A DNA stretch of 64,000 nucleotides from Desulfotalea sp. (GTDB taxonomy: Bacteria > Desulfobacterota > Desulfobulbia > Desulfobulbales > Desulfocapsaceae), in contig NVXR01000035.1 in NCBI GenBank assembly GCA_002733995.1, positions 86,979-150,978 on the forward strand, given 5' to 3'. The position numbers were made by a program, and so were the translations under genes. Shown here piece after piece: positions 35,076 to 44,477 of the stretch; within the stretch, counting starts at the first letter, position 1, and the number at the start of each line of letters is the position of its first letter. Below the pieces are notes generated by a model, which was given only the letters and a program-made list of their open reading frames with translations, made no database searches and had not been told where the DNA came from.

Positions 35076-36752
35076 ATGGACACCTATAGAGCCTTTTTGG
35101 CAATAATTATCTCTTTTATCATCTTAGTCGGCTATCAATATTTCTTCGTAGGCTTTGACCAGCCCGTAGCCGTTGATGGGCAGACAGTACAGAGTATCCC
35201 TCAACCGTCAGGTCAGTCCGGAGGAATTGCAACAACCAGTGTACCTCTGCCTGCAGTTGTTCCCCAGAGTATTGCCCCTGTACAAGTTGTGACCTATGAC
35301 AGAACACCTAAGGAGATCTTGGTTGAAACGGATCTGTACACCGCGACTCTATCGGAAGATGGTGGAACTGTAACAAGTTTCGTGTTGAAGAATTATAAAG
35401 AAACCCATGATGCTGACTCTTTAGGTATGCAGCTGGTTAAGACAGATGCAAGCCAGGGCTTTCCGCTGGAGTTCTCTTGGGGAAGTGCTGTTGCTGGTAG
35501 GATTCTCTATAACAGTGATGTTCAATCTGTGTATCTCTCCGAAGGACAGGAGGGGCAGCTTGTACTAACCGCAGAGGCGGGGAATGGGCTCACTGTGGTT
35601 CGTACATACACCTTTTATAATGATACATATCTCATCAATATGAGTGTGAAGGTTATAAATGGATCAGGGGCGATCCTCCAGGGTATTCCTCAAATACACC
35701 AGGTTAATACTAAATTTGAAACGAGTATCAGCCCAGCCAAGCGCTTCTTGTTTACCGGTCCCGCTATTTACCTTGATGAGAGTCTCAATGAGGTTAAGGC
35801 GGATGAGTTTGAGGATGCGCCCTATGTTCTTCAAGGTTCAATTGCCTGGGCCGGTTATGAAAGTAACTACTTTCTCTGTGCCGTGGTTCCAACCGAAGGG
35901 AATGGTAAGTCATTCACTATGCAGGGGACTGAAGATGTAGCCAGAAGCCAGCTCGCAGGAAGTCTGGATACGCTTCAGGCTGGAATGGAGAAAGAGTATA
36001 AATACCATGTCTTCTATGGTCCTAAGAAACTGAAGACTCTTAAATCGATAGGTTTCAGTCTTGATCGTTCAATTAACTTTGGTTGGTTTGATGTTATAGC
36101 GAAACCCGCTTTATGGCTTTTGAACACCTTTTATGGTATTTTCCATAACTATGGTATCGCAATTATTCTTGTTACTGTTCTTTTCAAAGCTTGTTTCTGG
36201 CCGATTTCGCAAAGAGGTATGAAGTCGATGAAGAACATGCAGAAGCTTCAGCCTAAAATGGCCAAGCTCAAGGAGAAATACAAGGGCGATCCTGCCAAGA
36301 TGAATCAGGAAGTGATGAGTCTTTATAAGACTTATAAAGTGAATCCACTTGGTGGTTGTTTGCCGATGGTACTTCAGATTCCTGTATTCTTTGCGCTTTA
36401 CAAGGTTTTATTACTGTCCATTGAGCTCAGACATGCACCGTTTCTCCTCTGGATTACTGACCTCTCCGCACCAGACAGGCTTTATATTGGCTTCGACCTG
36501 CCTTATTTGGGAGGCTTGCCAGTACTTACCTTGCTGATGGGGGCGTCAATGTTTTTTCAACAAAAACTTACACCTACCACTGCTGATCCTACCCAGGCAA
36601 AGATTATGATGTTCTTACCTGTGGTTTTCACCTTTATGTTTCTTAATTTTGCCTCTGGTCTGGTATTGTATTGGTTTATCAATAATCTCCTTTCTATCCT
36701 TCAGCAGGTCCTTATTAACAGAGATAAGAAAAAACCTGTACCGGCAGGTTGA
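35076..36752 (+). CDS. yidC: Membrane protein insertase YidC
   Basis: 558 residues, of the proteobacterial type. The first membrane helix is at residues ~5-27 (RAFLAIIISFIILVGYQYFF), followed by a large periplasmic beta domain (~60-330). Five core helices follow from ~350 (FGWFDVIAKPALWLLNTFYG, MKSMKNMQKLQPKMAKLKEK on the cytoplasmic loop, NPLGGCLPMVLQIPVFFALY). It inserts membrane proteins alone or with SecYEG. The C-terminus is basic (INRDKKKPVPAG). It lies in the cluster between yidD and jag. Confidence 0.98.
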   Translation: MDTYRAFLAIIISFIILVGYQYFFVGFDQPVAVDGQTVQSIPQPSGQSGGIATTSVPLPAVVPQSIAPVQVVTYDRTPKEILVETDLYTATLSEDGGTVTSFVLKNYKETHDADSLGMQLVKTDASQGFPLEFSWGSAVAGRILYNSDVQSVYLSEGQEGQLVLTAEAGNGLTVVRTYTFYNDTYLINMSVKVINGSGAILQGIPQIHQVNTKFETSISPAKRFLFTGPAIYLDESLNEVKADEFEDAPYVLQGSIAWAGYESNYFLCAVVPTEGNGKSFTMQGTEDVARSQLAGSLDTLQAGMEKEYKYHVFYGPKKLKTLKSIGFSLDRSINFGWFDVIAKPALWLLNTFYGIFHNYGIAIILVTVLFKACFWPISQRGMKSMKNMQKLQPKMAKLKEKYKGDPAKMNQEVMSLYKTYKVNPLGGCLPMVLQIPVFFALYKVLLLSIELRHAPFLLWITDLSAPDRLYIGFDLPYLGGLPVLTLLMGASMFFQQKLTPTTADPTQAKIMMFLPVVFTFMFLNFASGLVLYWFINNLLSILQQVLINRDKKKPVPAG

Positions 36753-36821
36753 TGTGTGTAAAACTATGTGTAGATGCACTGAGACAGTGAGACGTAAGAT
36801 TCAACAGGGAAAGGTAATGTA

Positions 36822-37799
36822 ATGTCTTTAGCAAAAAAAGATTTCTTCGGAAAAGAAGTTACCGATGCCATTAAAAAGGCATGTGATAGCTTCGGTGTTG
36901 CGCAGGAAAAATTAGAAATTGAGGTTGTTGAAACGGGATCAACCGGTATTTTTGGTTTAATTCGAAAAAAAGCGCATATTAGAGCCTCTGTTCGTCCTGA
37001 TGTTGTGGACGATACAGCAGATGTTTCGATGGATTCTCTGCTGTCAGTAAAGGAAAAACCAGCAAAGGAAAAACCAGTAAAAAGCAGGACTGCCCGGCCT
37101 AAAAAGAAGGTTACTCCAAAGGTTGAAGTTGAAGCACAAAAGCCTGTTGAAACGGAGAAACCGGCTCCGGTCGCTACAGCGGATGTCGTTGTAGAGGTTA
37201 AGGAAGAAGTCGAAGAAGTTACCAAAGCTGAACCTGCTGAAGAAGAGGCGGCAAGTCCTGAGAGCTTAGAAATTGTGAAAGCAGAACTTAAGCAGATTGT
37301 AGAATTGATGGGTTTCCCCTCAACTCTTGAGCTCGAAAGTGAAGGTCTGTCGGTTTCTTGTACCTTGGGCGGAGAGTTTGAAGACAATCTCACCGGGGTT
37401 GACGGAAAGGTTCTGGACAGCTTGCAGTATATTCTTCGTAAGATCGTAACGAGAAAGGTGCCGGAGAGACTGCGGATTTCTATAAATGTTGGTGAATTCC
37501 GGGAAAAACGGCTCGAAAATCTCAAGTTGAAAGCGGTAGAACTTGCAACTCTTGTCAAAGAAGATGGCAAGACTCAGGTGCTTCCTGCTCTTAACCCTTC
37601 CGAGCGTCGGGCTATTCATATGATTCTTCAGGAAGATAAAGAGATTCGTAGCAGATCCGTTGGGGACGGCCTTTTTAAGAAAATCCTCATCTATAAACCA
37701 GGTAAGGGCAATCGAGGCGGGAGAAAACGACCCCAGTCAAGAGGCCGCCAAAACAAAGGGGCTCAGAAGCCTGAGGCTGATACCGATACCGAGACTTGA
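36822..37799 (+). CDS. jag: RNA-binding protein Jag/KhpB
   Basis: 325 residues. The Jag-N domain is at 1-50 (AKKDFFGKEVTDAIKKACDS, STGIFGLIRKKA). It is followed by a long Lys/Glu/Pro/Val-rich linker (~60-145), a KH domain (~150-215, GVDGKVLDSLQYILRK) and an R3H domain (~220-290, NPSERRAIHMIL with the Arg-x3-His). The tail is basic (GRKRPQSRGRQNKG). It is an RNA-binding regulator linked to cell division and wall growth in Gram-positives. The linker's simple composition produces a long antisense open frame that is not a gene. AAAGG precedes the ATG. Confidence 0.95.
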   Translation: MSLAKKDFFGKEVTDAIKKACDSFGVAQEKLEIEVVETGSTGIFGLIRKKAHIRASVRPDVVDDTADVSMDSLLSVKEKPAKEKPVKSRTARPKKKVTPKVEVEAQKPVETEKPAPVATADVVVEVKEEVEEVTKAEPAEEEAASPESLEIVKAELKQIVELMGFPSTLELESEGLSVSCTLGGEFEDNLTGVDGKVLDSLQYILRKIVTRKVPERLRISINVGEFREKRLENLKLKAVELATLVKEDGKTQVLPALNPSERRAIHMILQEDKEIRSRSVGDGLFKKILIYKPGKGNRGGRKRPQSRGRQNKGAQKPEADTDTET

Positions 37800-37949
37800 T
37801 ATCACTCTTTCGTTGTAAACCTTGTGTCTTGCAGGTTAGCCTTGTCTAAGGCAGCAATTCACCACCAAGGCTCTTGTCTCAGCATAATTCTGTTTTGCAG
37901 GATTATAACATTTAGAAAGAGTTCATGAAATCCGTACTGAGGAACAATT

Positions 37950-39338
37950 ATGACTCTTTCAAATGTTGAAGACACAATCGCCGCTATCTCTACTCCCGCC
38001 GGTGCCGGTGGGATTGGGATTATTCGTATTAGCGGCGTTCAGTCCCTGGCTATCCTGCAATTTCTTTTTACCCCAAAGGATTCTTCCTGCAAGTACCGAA
38101 GCCACCAGTTATATTATGGTCATATACATCATCCAGAAGACGGTAGAATTCTTGATGAGGTAATGGCGGTTATAATGAAGGCACCTCACTCCTACACCAG
38201 GGAAGATGTGGTCGAAATTCATTGCCATGGCAGTTTTCTTGTCTTACAAAATATCCTCGATATCGTTGTTGCCAATGGAGCTGTTCTTGCCGCGCCGGGC
38301 GAATTCACCAAGCGTGCCTTTCTAAATGGTCGTATTGATTTGACCCGAGCAGAAGCTGTTATTGACATCTTATCTGCTAAAACAAGAAAGGGTGTTGATC
38401 TGGCCCAGGAACAATTGTCAGGTGCTTTGTATCGGTTGATCGAGCCACTTCAAAAAACTCTCACGGAAATGAGGGCTGTTGTAGAAGTTGCTATAGATTT
38501 TCCCGACGAAGATATCGATATAGTTGATAGTAAAAAAATGATCTCTCAAGTGGAAGATGATATCATCGCTCCACTCACCGCCTTGCTTACCAATGTGCAC
38601 CAGGGGCGTCTGTACAGAGAGGGTGTTGCTCTGGTCATTGCGGGGCGACCCAACGTTGGTAAATCCAGTTTGCTTAACACTCTTCTCCAGGAAGAAAGGG
38701 CTCTGGTAACATCTATTCCTGGTACCACCAGAGATTCCATTGAAGAAATTATTGATATAGAAGGTATACCGGTTCGCATTATCGATACCGCAGGAATACG
38801 TTCCGGTGCTGGAGAAGTTGAGGAGCTTGGTATCCTCCGGGCGAAAGATCTAATTAATAAGGCTGATCTTGTACTTTTTCTGGTAGATGGTTCGCTTCCT
38901 GTAGCTCAAGAAGAGAAAGACCTGTATGCACAAGTCTCACATAAACCGGTGTTGACTGTCATAAATAAAATCGATTTAGGTCAACGGCCCAAATCTGAGA
39001 ATTCAACTTTCGGGGTTGCTGGTGATTTTGTTGAGATATCTGCTAAAAAACAGCTTGGGATAGACTCTTTAAAACAGGCAATCTTTAAAAAGATCACCTC
39101 TGGTACCGAACAGTGGGAAGAGGATGCATGCTCGCCAAACCTCAGGCATCAGGTGGCTCTCAAGTTGGCAAAAACAGCTGCCATGCGTGTTCTCAGTACC
39201 TTGCAGATGGGGCTTACCAACGACCTTATTGCTGTTGATTTGCAGGAGTGTCTTAACTGTCTCGGAGAAATTGTTGGAGAGACTACTACGGATGATGTCC
39301 TTGATGTTGTTTTTGAACAGTTTTGTCTTGGCAAGTAA
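37950..39338 (+). CDS. mnmE: tRNA modification GTPase MnmE
   Basis: 462 residues. The N-terminal tetrahydrofolate-binding domain (DTIAAISTPAGAGGIGIIRI) precedes a helical domain split by a G domain. That G domain has GRPNVGKSSLL (G1), IPGTTRDS (G2), IDTAGIR (G3) and NKID (G4). The C-terminal catalytic Cys lies in FCLGK at the end. It works with MnmG on wobble uridine. GAGGA precedes the ATG. It is the last gene of the rpmH cluster. Confidence 0.98.
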   Translation: MTLSNVEDTIAAISTPAGAGGIGIIRISGVQSLAILQFLFTPKDSSCKYRSHQLYYGHIHHPEDGRILDEVMAVIMKAPHSYTREDVVEIHCHGSFLVLQNILDIVVANGAVLAAPGEFTKRAFLNGRIDLTRAEAVIDILSAKTRKGVDLAQEQLSGALYRLIEPLQKTLTEMRAVVEVAIDFPDEDIDIVDSKKMISQVEDDIIAPLTALLTNVHQGRLYREGVALVIAGRPNVGKSSLLNTLLQEERALVTSIPGTTRDSIEEIIDIEGIPVRIIDTAGIRSGAGEVEELGILRAKDLINKADLVLFLVDGSLPVAQEEKDLYAQVSHKPVLTVINKIDLGQRPKSENSTFGVAGDFVEISAKKQLGIDSLKQAIFKKITSGTEQWEEDACSPNLRHQVALKLAKTAAMRVLSTLQMGLTNDLIAVDLQECLNCLGEIVGETTTDDVLDVVFEQFCLGK

Positions 39339-39961
39339 AGATACCTGGCGCTTTTCTAGAGTTCTTGCGTGCAGGCTTTTTCCACCTTGGAGTCAATTGA
39401 GGTAGCCGAGGGAGCTTGAAAGTTCTGTGTGCCTGCCATTTTGCTAAAGACATGAAAAATAAATAGATGCCCAATCATGTAATTTCCGCCATACTCTTTT
39501 TCTGTAAAATCTTATTCGCCGGATTAAATATTTGTATCTATAGTAACTGAGACCTAAATTAATCTTGAATTTACAGAGGTTAATGCTCTCTTTCACTTTT
39601 TCTTTTTAATAAAAGGTATTCCTTTCGCAACACAACGTCAGAAATTTCAGAAAGAGCATTACAGTCTCTTTACCGTTTGTGAGCATTAATTGCTAAAAGG
39701 GGCTTGACCTCTGAATTATTAATACCTACCCGTATTGCTCATGATCTGGCTGAGCTTGTATCGACGAGGTATGGGAAAGAACGCCCAATTTTAAAAACTA
39801 CCAAGGTGCGGTGATATAATCATTGTGCTTTTCGCGAACAACTGGTATCTGCAATAGCCAAATCGGGCATGGTTCTTCCCATGACGATTAACTCAAAATA
39901 TACTATGACAGGGGACGCTCTCCTCTCATTATAACCTATCCCTTGATGGAGCAAAAAAAAC
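39339..39961. other. 623-bp gap with an inverted repeat and a possible gene relic
   Basis: No intact gene is seen. An imperfect inverted repeat joins TAATGCTCTCTTTC (39580-39593) to GAAAGAGCATTA (about 39650-39661). One plus-strand frame from about 39551 to 39814 reads through ~80 codons with a single internal TGA (near 39680). Its second part includes LIPTRIAHDLAELVSTRYGK. This could be a decayed gene or chance; I do not recognise it. Confidence 0.35.
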
Positions 39962-40393
39962 ATGGCTAAAATTCAAACCGGAGACAAGGTCTCCGTTCAC
40001 TATATCGGCAAACTCGGCGACGGCAGCATCTTTGATTCTACCGTTGGAGAAGACCCCTTTGTTTTCACTTTCGGTGAAGACGATCTCATCGATGGATTTG
40101 TGAATGCAATCCTGACAATGGAAATTGGTGACAAGAAAACCGTCACCGTTGACGTGGAAGAAGCATACGGCGAGTGGCATGAGGATATGCTGATCGAGGT
40201 TCCTCGTTCTGAAATGCCAGAGGAACTTACTGAACTGGCGGTAGGTGATGAGCTGGAAGTGACCGATGAAGAAGAGGAGCCAATGCTTGTGATCGTCAGT
40301 GAGTTGACTGATACGACTGTTACCCTCGATGGCAATCCTCCTCTTGCTGGAGAAGCGTTGACATTTGAACTTGAATTAGTGGCAGTCGGCTAA
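39962..40393 (+). CDS. SlyD-type FKBP peptidyl-prolyl isomerase
   Basis: 143 residues. The FKBP domain starts with KIQTGDKVSVHYIGKLGDGS, and the IF-domain flap is inserted at ~68-120 (EAYGEWHEDMLIEVPRSEMP), as in SlyD. The His-rich metal-binding tail of E. coli SlyD is absent; the protein stops after TFELELVAVG. It catalyses cis/trans proline isomerisation and acts as a chaperone. It is a single gene with its own terminator at 40425. TGGAG precedes the ATG. I leave the symbol blank because several SlyD-like paralogues usually exist. Confidence 0.93.
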   Translation: MAKIQTGDKVSVHYIGKLGDGSIFDSTVGEDPFVFTFGEDDLIDGFVNAILTMEIGDKKTVTVDVEEAYGEWHEDMLIEVPRSEMPEELTELAVGDELEVTDEEEEPMLVIVSELTDTTVTLDGNPPLAGEALTFELELVAVG

Positions 40394-40424
40394 GCTGATC
40401 CAACCATTAGTTATGCATTATTAA

Positions 40425-40457
40425 GGAGGTTATCCATTTGGATAACCTCCTTTTTTT
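40425..40457 (+). terminator. Intrinsic terminator after the slyD-like gene
   Basis: An 11-bp perfect stem (40425-40435 with 40440-40450), an ATTT loop and seven T (40451-40457). Confidence 0.95.
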
Positions 40458-40685
40458 GTATTTTAGCGGTATTTCATCTGGCTTTATTCAAGATATTGTC
40501 ACAAGCCCTGATCCAGGTAGCCACTGATTTACGATAAAGGCTGGCTAATGCTTAGTATGTTATGTTACTGATGAAGCTTGGTTTTAGCAGATATTTCTCA
40601 TAAAATTAGATTGTTTTTTGCTCAGCCCCCCCGGGAACATACAATTGATTCTTACATCTTTTCAAAGAGGAAAAAGGATACTGTT

Positions 40686-41726
40686 ATGATGAAAAATAAG
40701 GAAATAAATAGCCGAATCATACTTGCGTCAAGACCTGATGGAGCACCTGTTAAAGAGAATTTTAGACTGGAAGAACTCGCAATTCCCGCCCCAAAAGACG
40801 GAGAGGTTCTACTGCGTGTCGTCTATCTATCACTTGACCCCTATATGCGTGGAAGAATGAGTGATGCCCCTTCTTACGCACCTCCTGTAAATATAGATGA
40901 AGTGATGGTTGGTGCAAGCGTCGGTCAAGTTGTGGAAAGTCGTAATTCCGATTTTCCAGTGGGGGAATGGGTCCTTGGGTATACGGGCTGGCAGAGTTAT
41001 GCCGTCTCTGATTGTGTAGATCTTACTAAGCTTGGCAAAAATCCACAAAACCCGTCTTATGCCCTGGGTATTCTTGGGATGCCAGGCTTTACCGCCTACA
41101 TGGGTCTCCTTGATATCGGGCAGCCAAAGCCAGGTGATACGCTGGTGGTGGCAGCTGCGACAGGCCCGGTGGGTGCCACGGTCGGTCAGCTGGGCAAGAT
41201 TAAAGGTTGCCGGGTGGTTGGTGTTGCAGGAGGTGCAGAAAAATGTGCCTATGCAAAAGAAAAATTAGGTTTTGATGAATGTATTGATCGTAGGGCAAAG
41301 GATTTCAAGGAGCAGCTGAGAAGTGCATGTCCTGATGGTATAGATGTCTATTTTGAAAATGTAGGCGGCATGGTCTTCGATGTGGTATTGCGCCTGCTTA
41401 ATGTTGGTGCCAGGGTTCCTGTTTGCGGAATTGTCTCACGTTATAACGCAACTACATTGCCAGATGGCCCAGATCGTTTATCTGTCTTGGTTGGTACGAT
41501 CCTAGTAAAACGTATTAAGATGCAAGGTTTCATCATCTTTGATGATTACGGCCATCGGTATGATGAGTTTGCCAAGGAAATGACCACTCTTCTTGGCGCG
41601 GGTAAAATAAAATACCGAGAGCAGGTGGTCGACGGTCTTGCAAATGCACCGGAGGCCTTTATAGGGTTGTTGAAAGGAGAAAATTTCGGCAAACTCGTTA
41701 TTAAGGTAAATAGCGCACTTGCATAA
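40686..41726 (+). CDS. NADP-dependent oxidoreductase, CurA/leukotriene B4 dehydrogenase type
   Basis: I start at the ATG at 40686, placed 7 nt after AAGGA; the frame extends 36 codons upstream without family character. The resulting 346 residues match the zinc-independent medium-chain reductases. Marks are VVYLSLDPYMRGRMSD, GMPGFTAYMGLLDIG, the NADP-binding AAATGPVGATVGQLGKIKGC and FENVGG. These enzymes reduce alpha,beta-unsaturated carbonyls (alkenals, 15-oxo-prostaglandin, curcumin), usually in detoxification. It stands alone. The substrate here is unknown. Confidence 0.92.
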   Translation: MMKNKEINSRIILASRPDGAPVKENFRLEELAIPAPKDGEVLLRVVYLSLDPYMRGRMSDAPSYAPPVNIDEVMVGASVGQVVESRNSDFPVGEWVLGYTGWQSYAVSDCVDLTKLGKNPQNPSYALGILGMPGFTAYMGLLDIGQPKPGDTLVVAAATGPVGATVGQLGKIKGCRVVGVAGGAEKCAYAKEKLGFDECIDRRAKDFKEQLRSACPDGIDVYFENVGGMVFDVVLRLLNVGARVPVCGIVSRYNATTLPDGPDRLSVLVGTILVKRIKMQGFIIFDDYGHRYDEFAKEMTTLLGAGKIKYREQVVDGLANAPEAFIGLLKGENFGKLVIKVNSALA

Positions 41727-41832
41727 AATTAATCCGACATGGGTTACAACCTAACCTCAGGTGACGATATCGGGGTTGGTGGGGGCCTAAAAGCGCTCAC
41801 CTGCCCCCTTTTAGGGTTTGTCTGTCCAAGTC

Positions 41833-41857
41833 ACGTAGACTCTCTGCCTGTCTACGT
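41833..41857. repeat. Hairpin after the oxidoreductase gene
   Basis: ACGTAGAC (41833-41840) and GTCTACGT (41850-41857) form a perfect 8-bp stem with a 9-nt loop. There is no T-run. It lies between the oxidoreductase and the moeA homologue and is a possible weak terminator. Confidence 0.4.
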
Positions 41858-41970
41858 ATTATTGGTAAGAACCCCTGCCTACAATAGTATCTTGCCAGGG
41901 CTTTAAGGTCAGGTCTGATACAGCCGACGTATAATCCGGACGAAGCTCTGTAGCTCTACATTTAACGTGT

Positions 41971-43275
41971 ATGAAATTTATGATAAAGAATAAGCTCAGG
42001 TTGGAAGCAAAAGGTTTAATAGGATCTGAAGACCACGATACCTCAGCCCATGAGATGCTTCGATCAATACAGAAGCTGTTTGCTGCCGATAAGGTTATCT
42101 CCCGAGAGAAACGAGAGGTCCCCCTGAAAGAGGCTCTTGGTCGAGTTGTAGCCGAAGAGATACGGGCGCAGTATGATTTACCTATGTTTGCTGAGTCATT
42201 GCGTGACGGCTTTGCACTTGCCTGTAGTGAGCCACAACAAAAAACCGGCCAGAATAGGTTTGTACTCGTGGGGGAGAGCGGTGCAGGGGATCCTTTAGGG
42301 ATACGGCTTGAGACTACAGAAACATGGAAGGTCATGACCGGTGGCGAGGTGCCAGTAAACGGGACGCGGGTTGTCCCCCAGGAGTGGTGCTCGGTCCAGG
42401 GAAATATAATTAGTATTGATTCATGTCGTCTTGCAGGGCCTGCATATATAAAAAGAAAAGGAAGTGAGCTGTTGCAGGGCAGTCTCATCATTGGCGTTGG
42501 TGAGGTGGTTTCACCGGCATCCCTTGTGAAAATTGCTGAAGCTGGTTGTGCTACTCTCCGGGTTTTCTGTCCCCCCCGGGTTTGTTTTTGCTGCACCGGT
42601 AAAGAACTCGTAGAGGCTGGGACGGTGCCTGGAGCTGCGCAAAAAATATCTTCAAATCAACATCTGCTGACTGCCTTAATTGAGCAATGTGGTTGTGAGG
42701 GGTATGACCATGGTATTGTTGGGGATGAAAAATCATTGGTGGGGAACTTTTTTAACGCCTCGTTACAGGGCGATTTTGATCTCGTAATTACCACTGGTGG
42801 TACTGGTGGCGGAGCCTTTGATCTTGTGGAGCGTGGGTTTGTCGATGCCGGCGGTACACTCATTTGTACTTCTGTCGCTCTTCGACCGGGTAAGTCGCTG
42901 CTCGTTGGCAGGAAGGGAGATACGATCTATATCGGACTTCCCGGTCCTCCCCGTGCCGTGCATACGGTATTTATGGAAATTGTGGCACCTCTTCTTGCGG
43001 CAATGCGAGGTGTTAAAGATGCTGAACTTCTTTGTATTCTGGCCGTTGTCCAGGAAGATATTGCGCTAAAAACAAGGGGGTGTCTTGTGGTAAAAGAAGG
43101 TGTGTTATTCTTTGAAAATGGTTGCTGTAAGGTACGCATGCTGACTAAAAACGAAACTTCGAGCTGTAATATTCTGATTGCTCCTGGGAGAGATCAGATC
43201 CATGCGGGTGAAAAGGTAGAGGTTCATTTACGCCAACCCCTGGGGCAAATAAGTTGCCTAGGGTCTCACCTTTGA
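41971..43275 (+). CDS. Divergent MoeA-family molybdopterin protein
   Basis: 434 residues with the MoeA fold order: domains I/II (DLPMFAESLRDGFAL, MTGGEVPVNGTRVVPQEW), domain III (LVITTGGTGGGAFDLVERGF) and domain IV. Several usually invariant positions differ. The DNSxMDGYA-type motif is AESLRDGFA, GGVSxGDYD is GGTGGGAFD, and GLPGNPVS is GLPGPPRAV. It may still insert molybdate or tungstate into molybdopterin, or be a paralogue with a changed role. It is Cys-rich in the middle (VCFCCTG). It overlaps mutM tail-to-tail by 10 bp. No other molybdenum cofactor gene is in the window. Confidence 0.8.
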   Translation: MKFMIKNKLRLEAKGLIGSEDHDTSAHEMLRSIQKLFAADKVISREKREVPLKEALGRVVAEEIRAQYDLPMFAESLRDGFALACSEPQQKTGQNRFVLVGESGAGDPLGIRLETTETWKVMTGGEVPVNGTRVVPQEWCSVQGNIISIDSCRLAGPAYIKRKGSELLQGSLIIGVGEVVSPASLVKIAEAGCATLRVFCPPRVCFCCTGKELVEAGTVPGAAQKISSNQHLLTALIEQCGCEGYDHGIVGDEKSLVGNFFNASLQGDFDLVITTGGTGGGAFDLVERGFVDAGGTLICTSVALRPGKSLLVGRKGDTIYIGLPGPPRAVHTVFMEIVAPLLAAMRGVKDAELLCILAVVQEDIALKTRGCLVVKEGVLFFENGCCKVRMLTKNETSSCNILIAPGRDQIHAGEKVEVHLRQPLGQISCLGSHL

Positions 43276-44096
43276 CATTTGTTACAGTAAAAAGTAGCTC
43301 GGCCAGCTATTTTGGACTTTGAAAGAGGCGTTTTGCACTGGGGACATGGTTGCCCTGCTTTGCCGTAGACTTTGAAATTCATCTGGAAATAACCGCGTTC
43401 TTGGGAGGCATTGAGGAAGTTACTTATGGTGGAACCGCCACATTCAATGGCGTGCCTAAGGACTTTTTTGATGGTTTGAACAAGGGCTTGCCATTGTGGC
43501 TTGGACAAGTCTTTTACAGGTTTGTCTGGTTGAATACCCGCTCTAAAGAGACTTTCATTGGCGTAGATGTTCCCGATGCCGACGACCACTTTTGAGTCCA
43601 TGATAAACTGCTTCACCGTAACCTTTTTATTGGTGGCTAGTTTGAGCAGATAGTTGGCGGTAAATTGCGTGCCAAAGGGTTCCGGGCCACTTGTTTTGAA
43701 GAATGTATCCTCGCGGACTTCTGTTTCAGCGGCAGAGAGGATATGTATCGAACCAAAACGCCGGATATCGTTGTATCTAAACTGATTGCCGTTATTTAAG
43801 GTCCATTGTACGTGGTCGTGTTTGGCCAGGGGACTTTCCTGGGGAAACACCCCAAGGTTTCCGGTCATGCCAAGATGGATAACTAATGTTGCCCCATTAT
43901 CCATAAGTATGAGGATGTATTTTGCACGACGCTCAATGCTGGTAATTCTCTTGAAAACAATTTCCTTTCTTATCTTTTCTATATCAACCGGATTGCGCAG
44001 TGGTTTGTTGTTGTAGGCAATCTGGGTGATCATCTGATCAACAAGAAGGGGTCGAAGACCTTGGCATATTACTTCAATTTCAGGTAGTTCGGGCAT
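43266..44096 (-). CDS. mutM: Formamidopyrimidine-DNA glycosylase
   Basis: 276 residues. After Met removal the catalytic Pro and Glu begin the protein (MPELPEIEV). The H2TH domain includes IMDSKVVVGIGNIYANESLF, and the C-terminal zinc finger has CPQC and CNKC pairs. It removes 8-oxoguanine and related lesions. It may share a transcript with a candidate 36-aa ORF 100 bp upstream. It is convergent with, and overlaps, the moeA homologue by 10 bp. Confidence 0.97.
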   Translation of the reverse strand: MPELPEIEVICQGLRPLLVDQMITQIAYNNKPLRNPVDIEKIRKEIVFKRITSIERRAKYILILMDNGATLVIHLGMTGNLGVFPQESPLAKHDHVQWTLNNGNQFRYNDIRRFGSIHILSAAETEVREDTFFKTSGPEPFGTQFTANYLLKLATNKKVTVKQFIMDSKVVVGIGNIYANESLFRAGIQPDKPVKDLSKPQWQALVQTIKKVLRHAIECGGSTISNFLNASQERGYFQMNFKVYGKAGQPCPQCKTPLSKSKIAGRATFYCNKCQR

Positions 44097-44196
44097 TGGA
44101 AATGTATCGCTGTATGTGATTTGTCTGTGGTGATTATTTTCATATTCTGTTGGAGCTACTTTAACGCTGTTGGCGAATCTTTACAATGCTTAGGCT

Positions 44197-44307
44197 CTAT
44201 TTTGGGGGGAGGTCGCCCATGGCTGAGAGCCTTTTGCAGGTTGAGCAAAAGGTAATGGTTGCCTCTCCCAGGAAAAAAATATTGTAGTTTATGGTCTTCT
44301 TTTTCAT
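44197..44307 (-). CDS. Candidate 36-aa peptide with a Cys pair upstream of mutM
   Basis: An ATG frame of 36 codons: a basic start (MKKKTINYNIFFLG), then TFCSTCKRLSAMGDLPPK. GAAGG stands about 8 nt before the ATG. It lies 100 bp upstream of mutM on the same strand. The Cx2C could bind metal as half a zinc knuckle. No family recognised; it could be chance. Confidence 0.35.
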   Translation of the reverse strand: MKKKTINYNIFFLGEATITFCSTCKRLSAMGDLPPK

Positions 44308-44477
44308 TATTGGTGCCTTCTTGTTAGTCGATAGAGTAAACTACTTCAGATAGGCGGGATAAGGGCCTTGCTGTAGTCTTCAGGTTAGTGGTTTGGAGGC
44401 GATATGCTGTTCTCCTGCTTTTTTATTACAGTTTCTAGGGCGTAAGGTACTAAAAAATAATCTATTCAGGTGAGTGC

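Noticed and set aside
36764..37570. 268-codon open frame antisense to jag
   Set aside because: It mirrors the Lys/Glu/Val-rich linker of jag, is Ser/Thr-rich low complexity, and has no family resemblance; a shadow.
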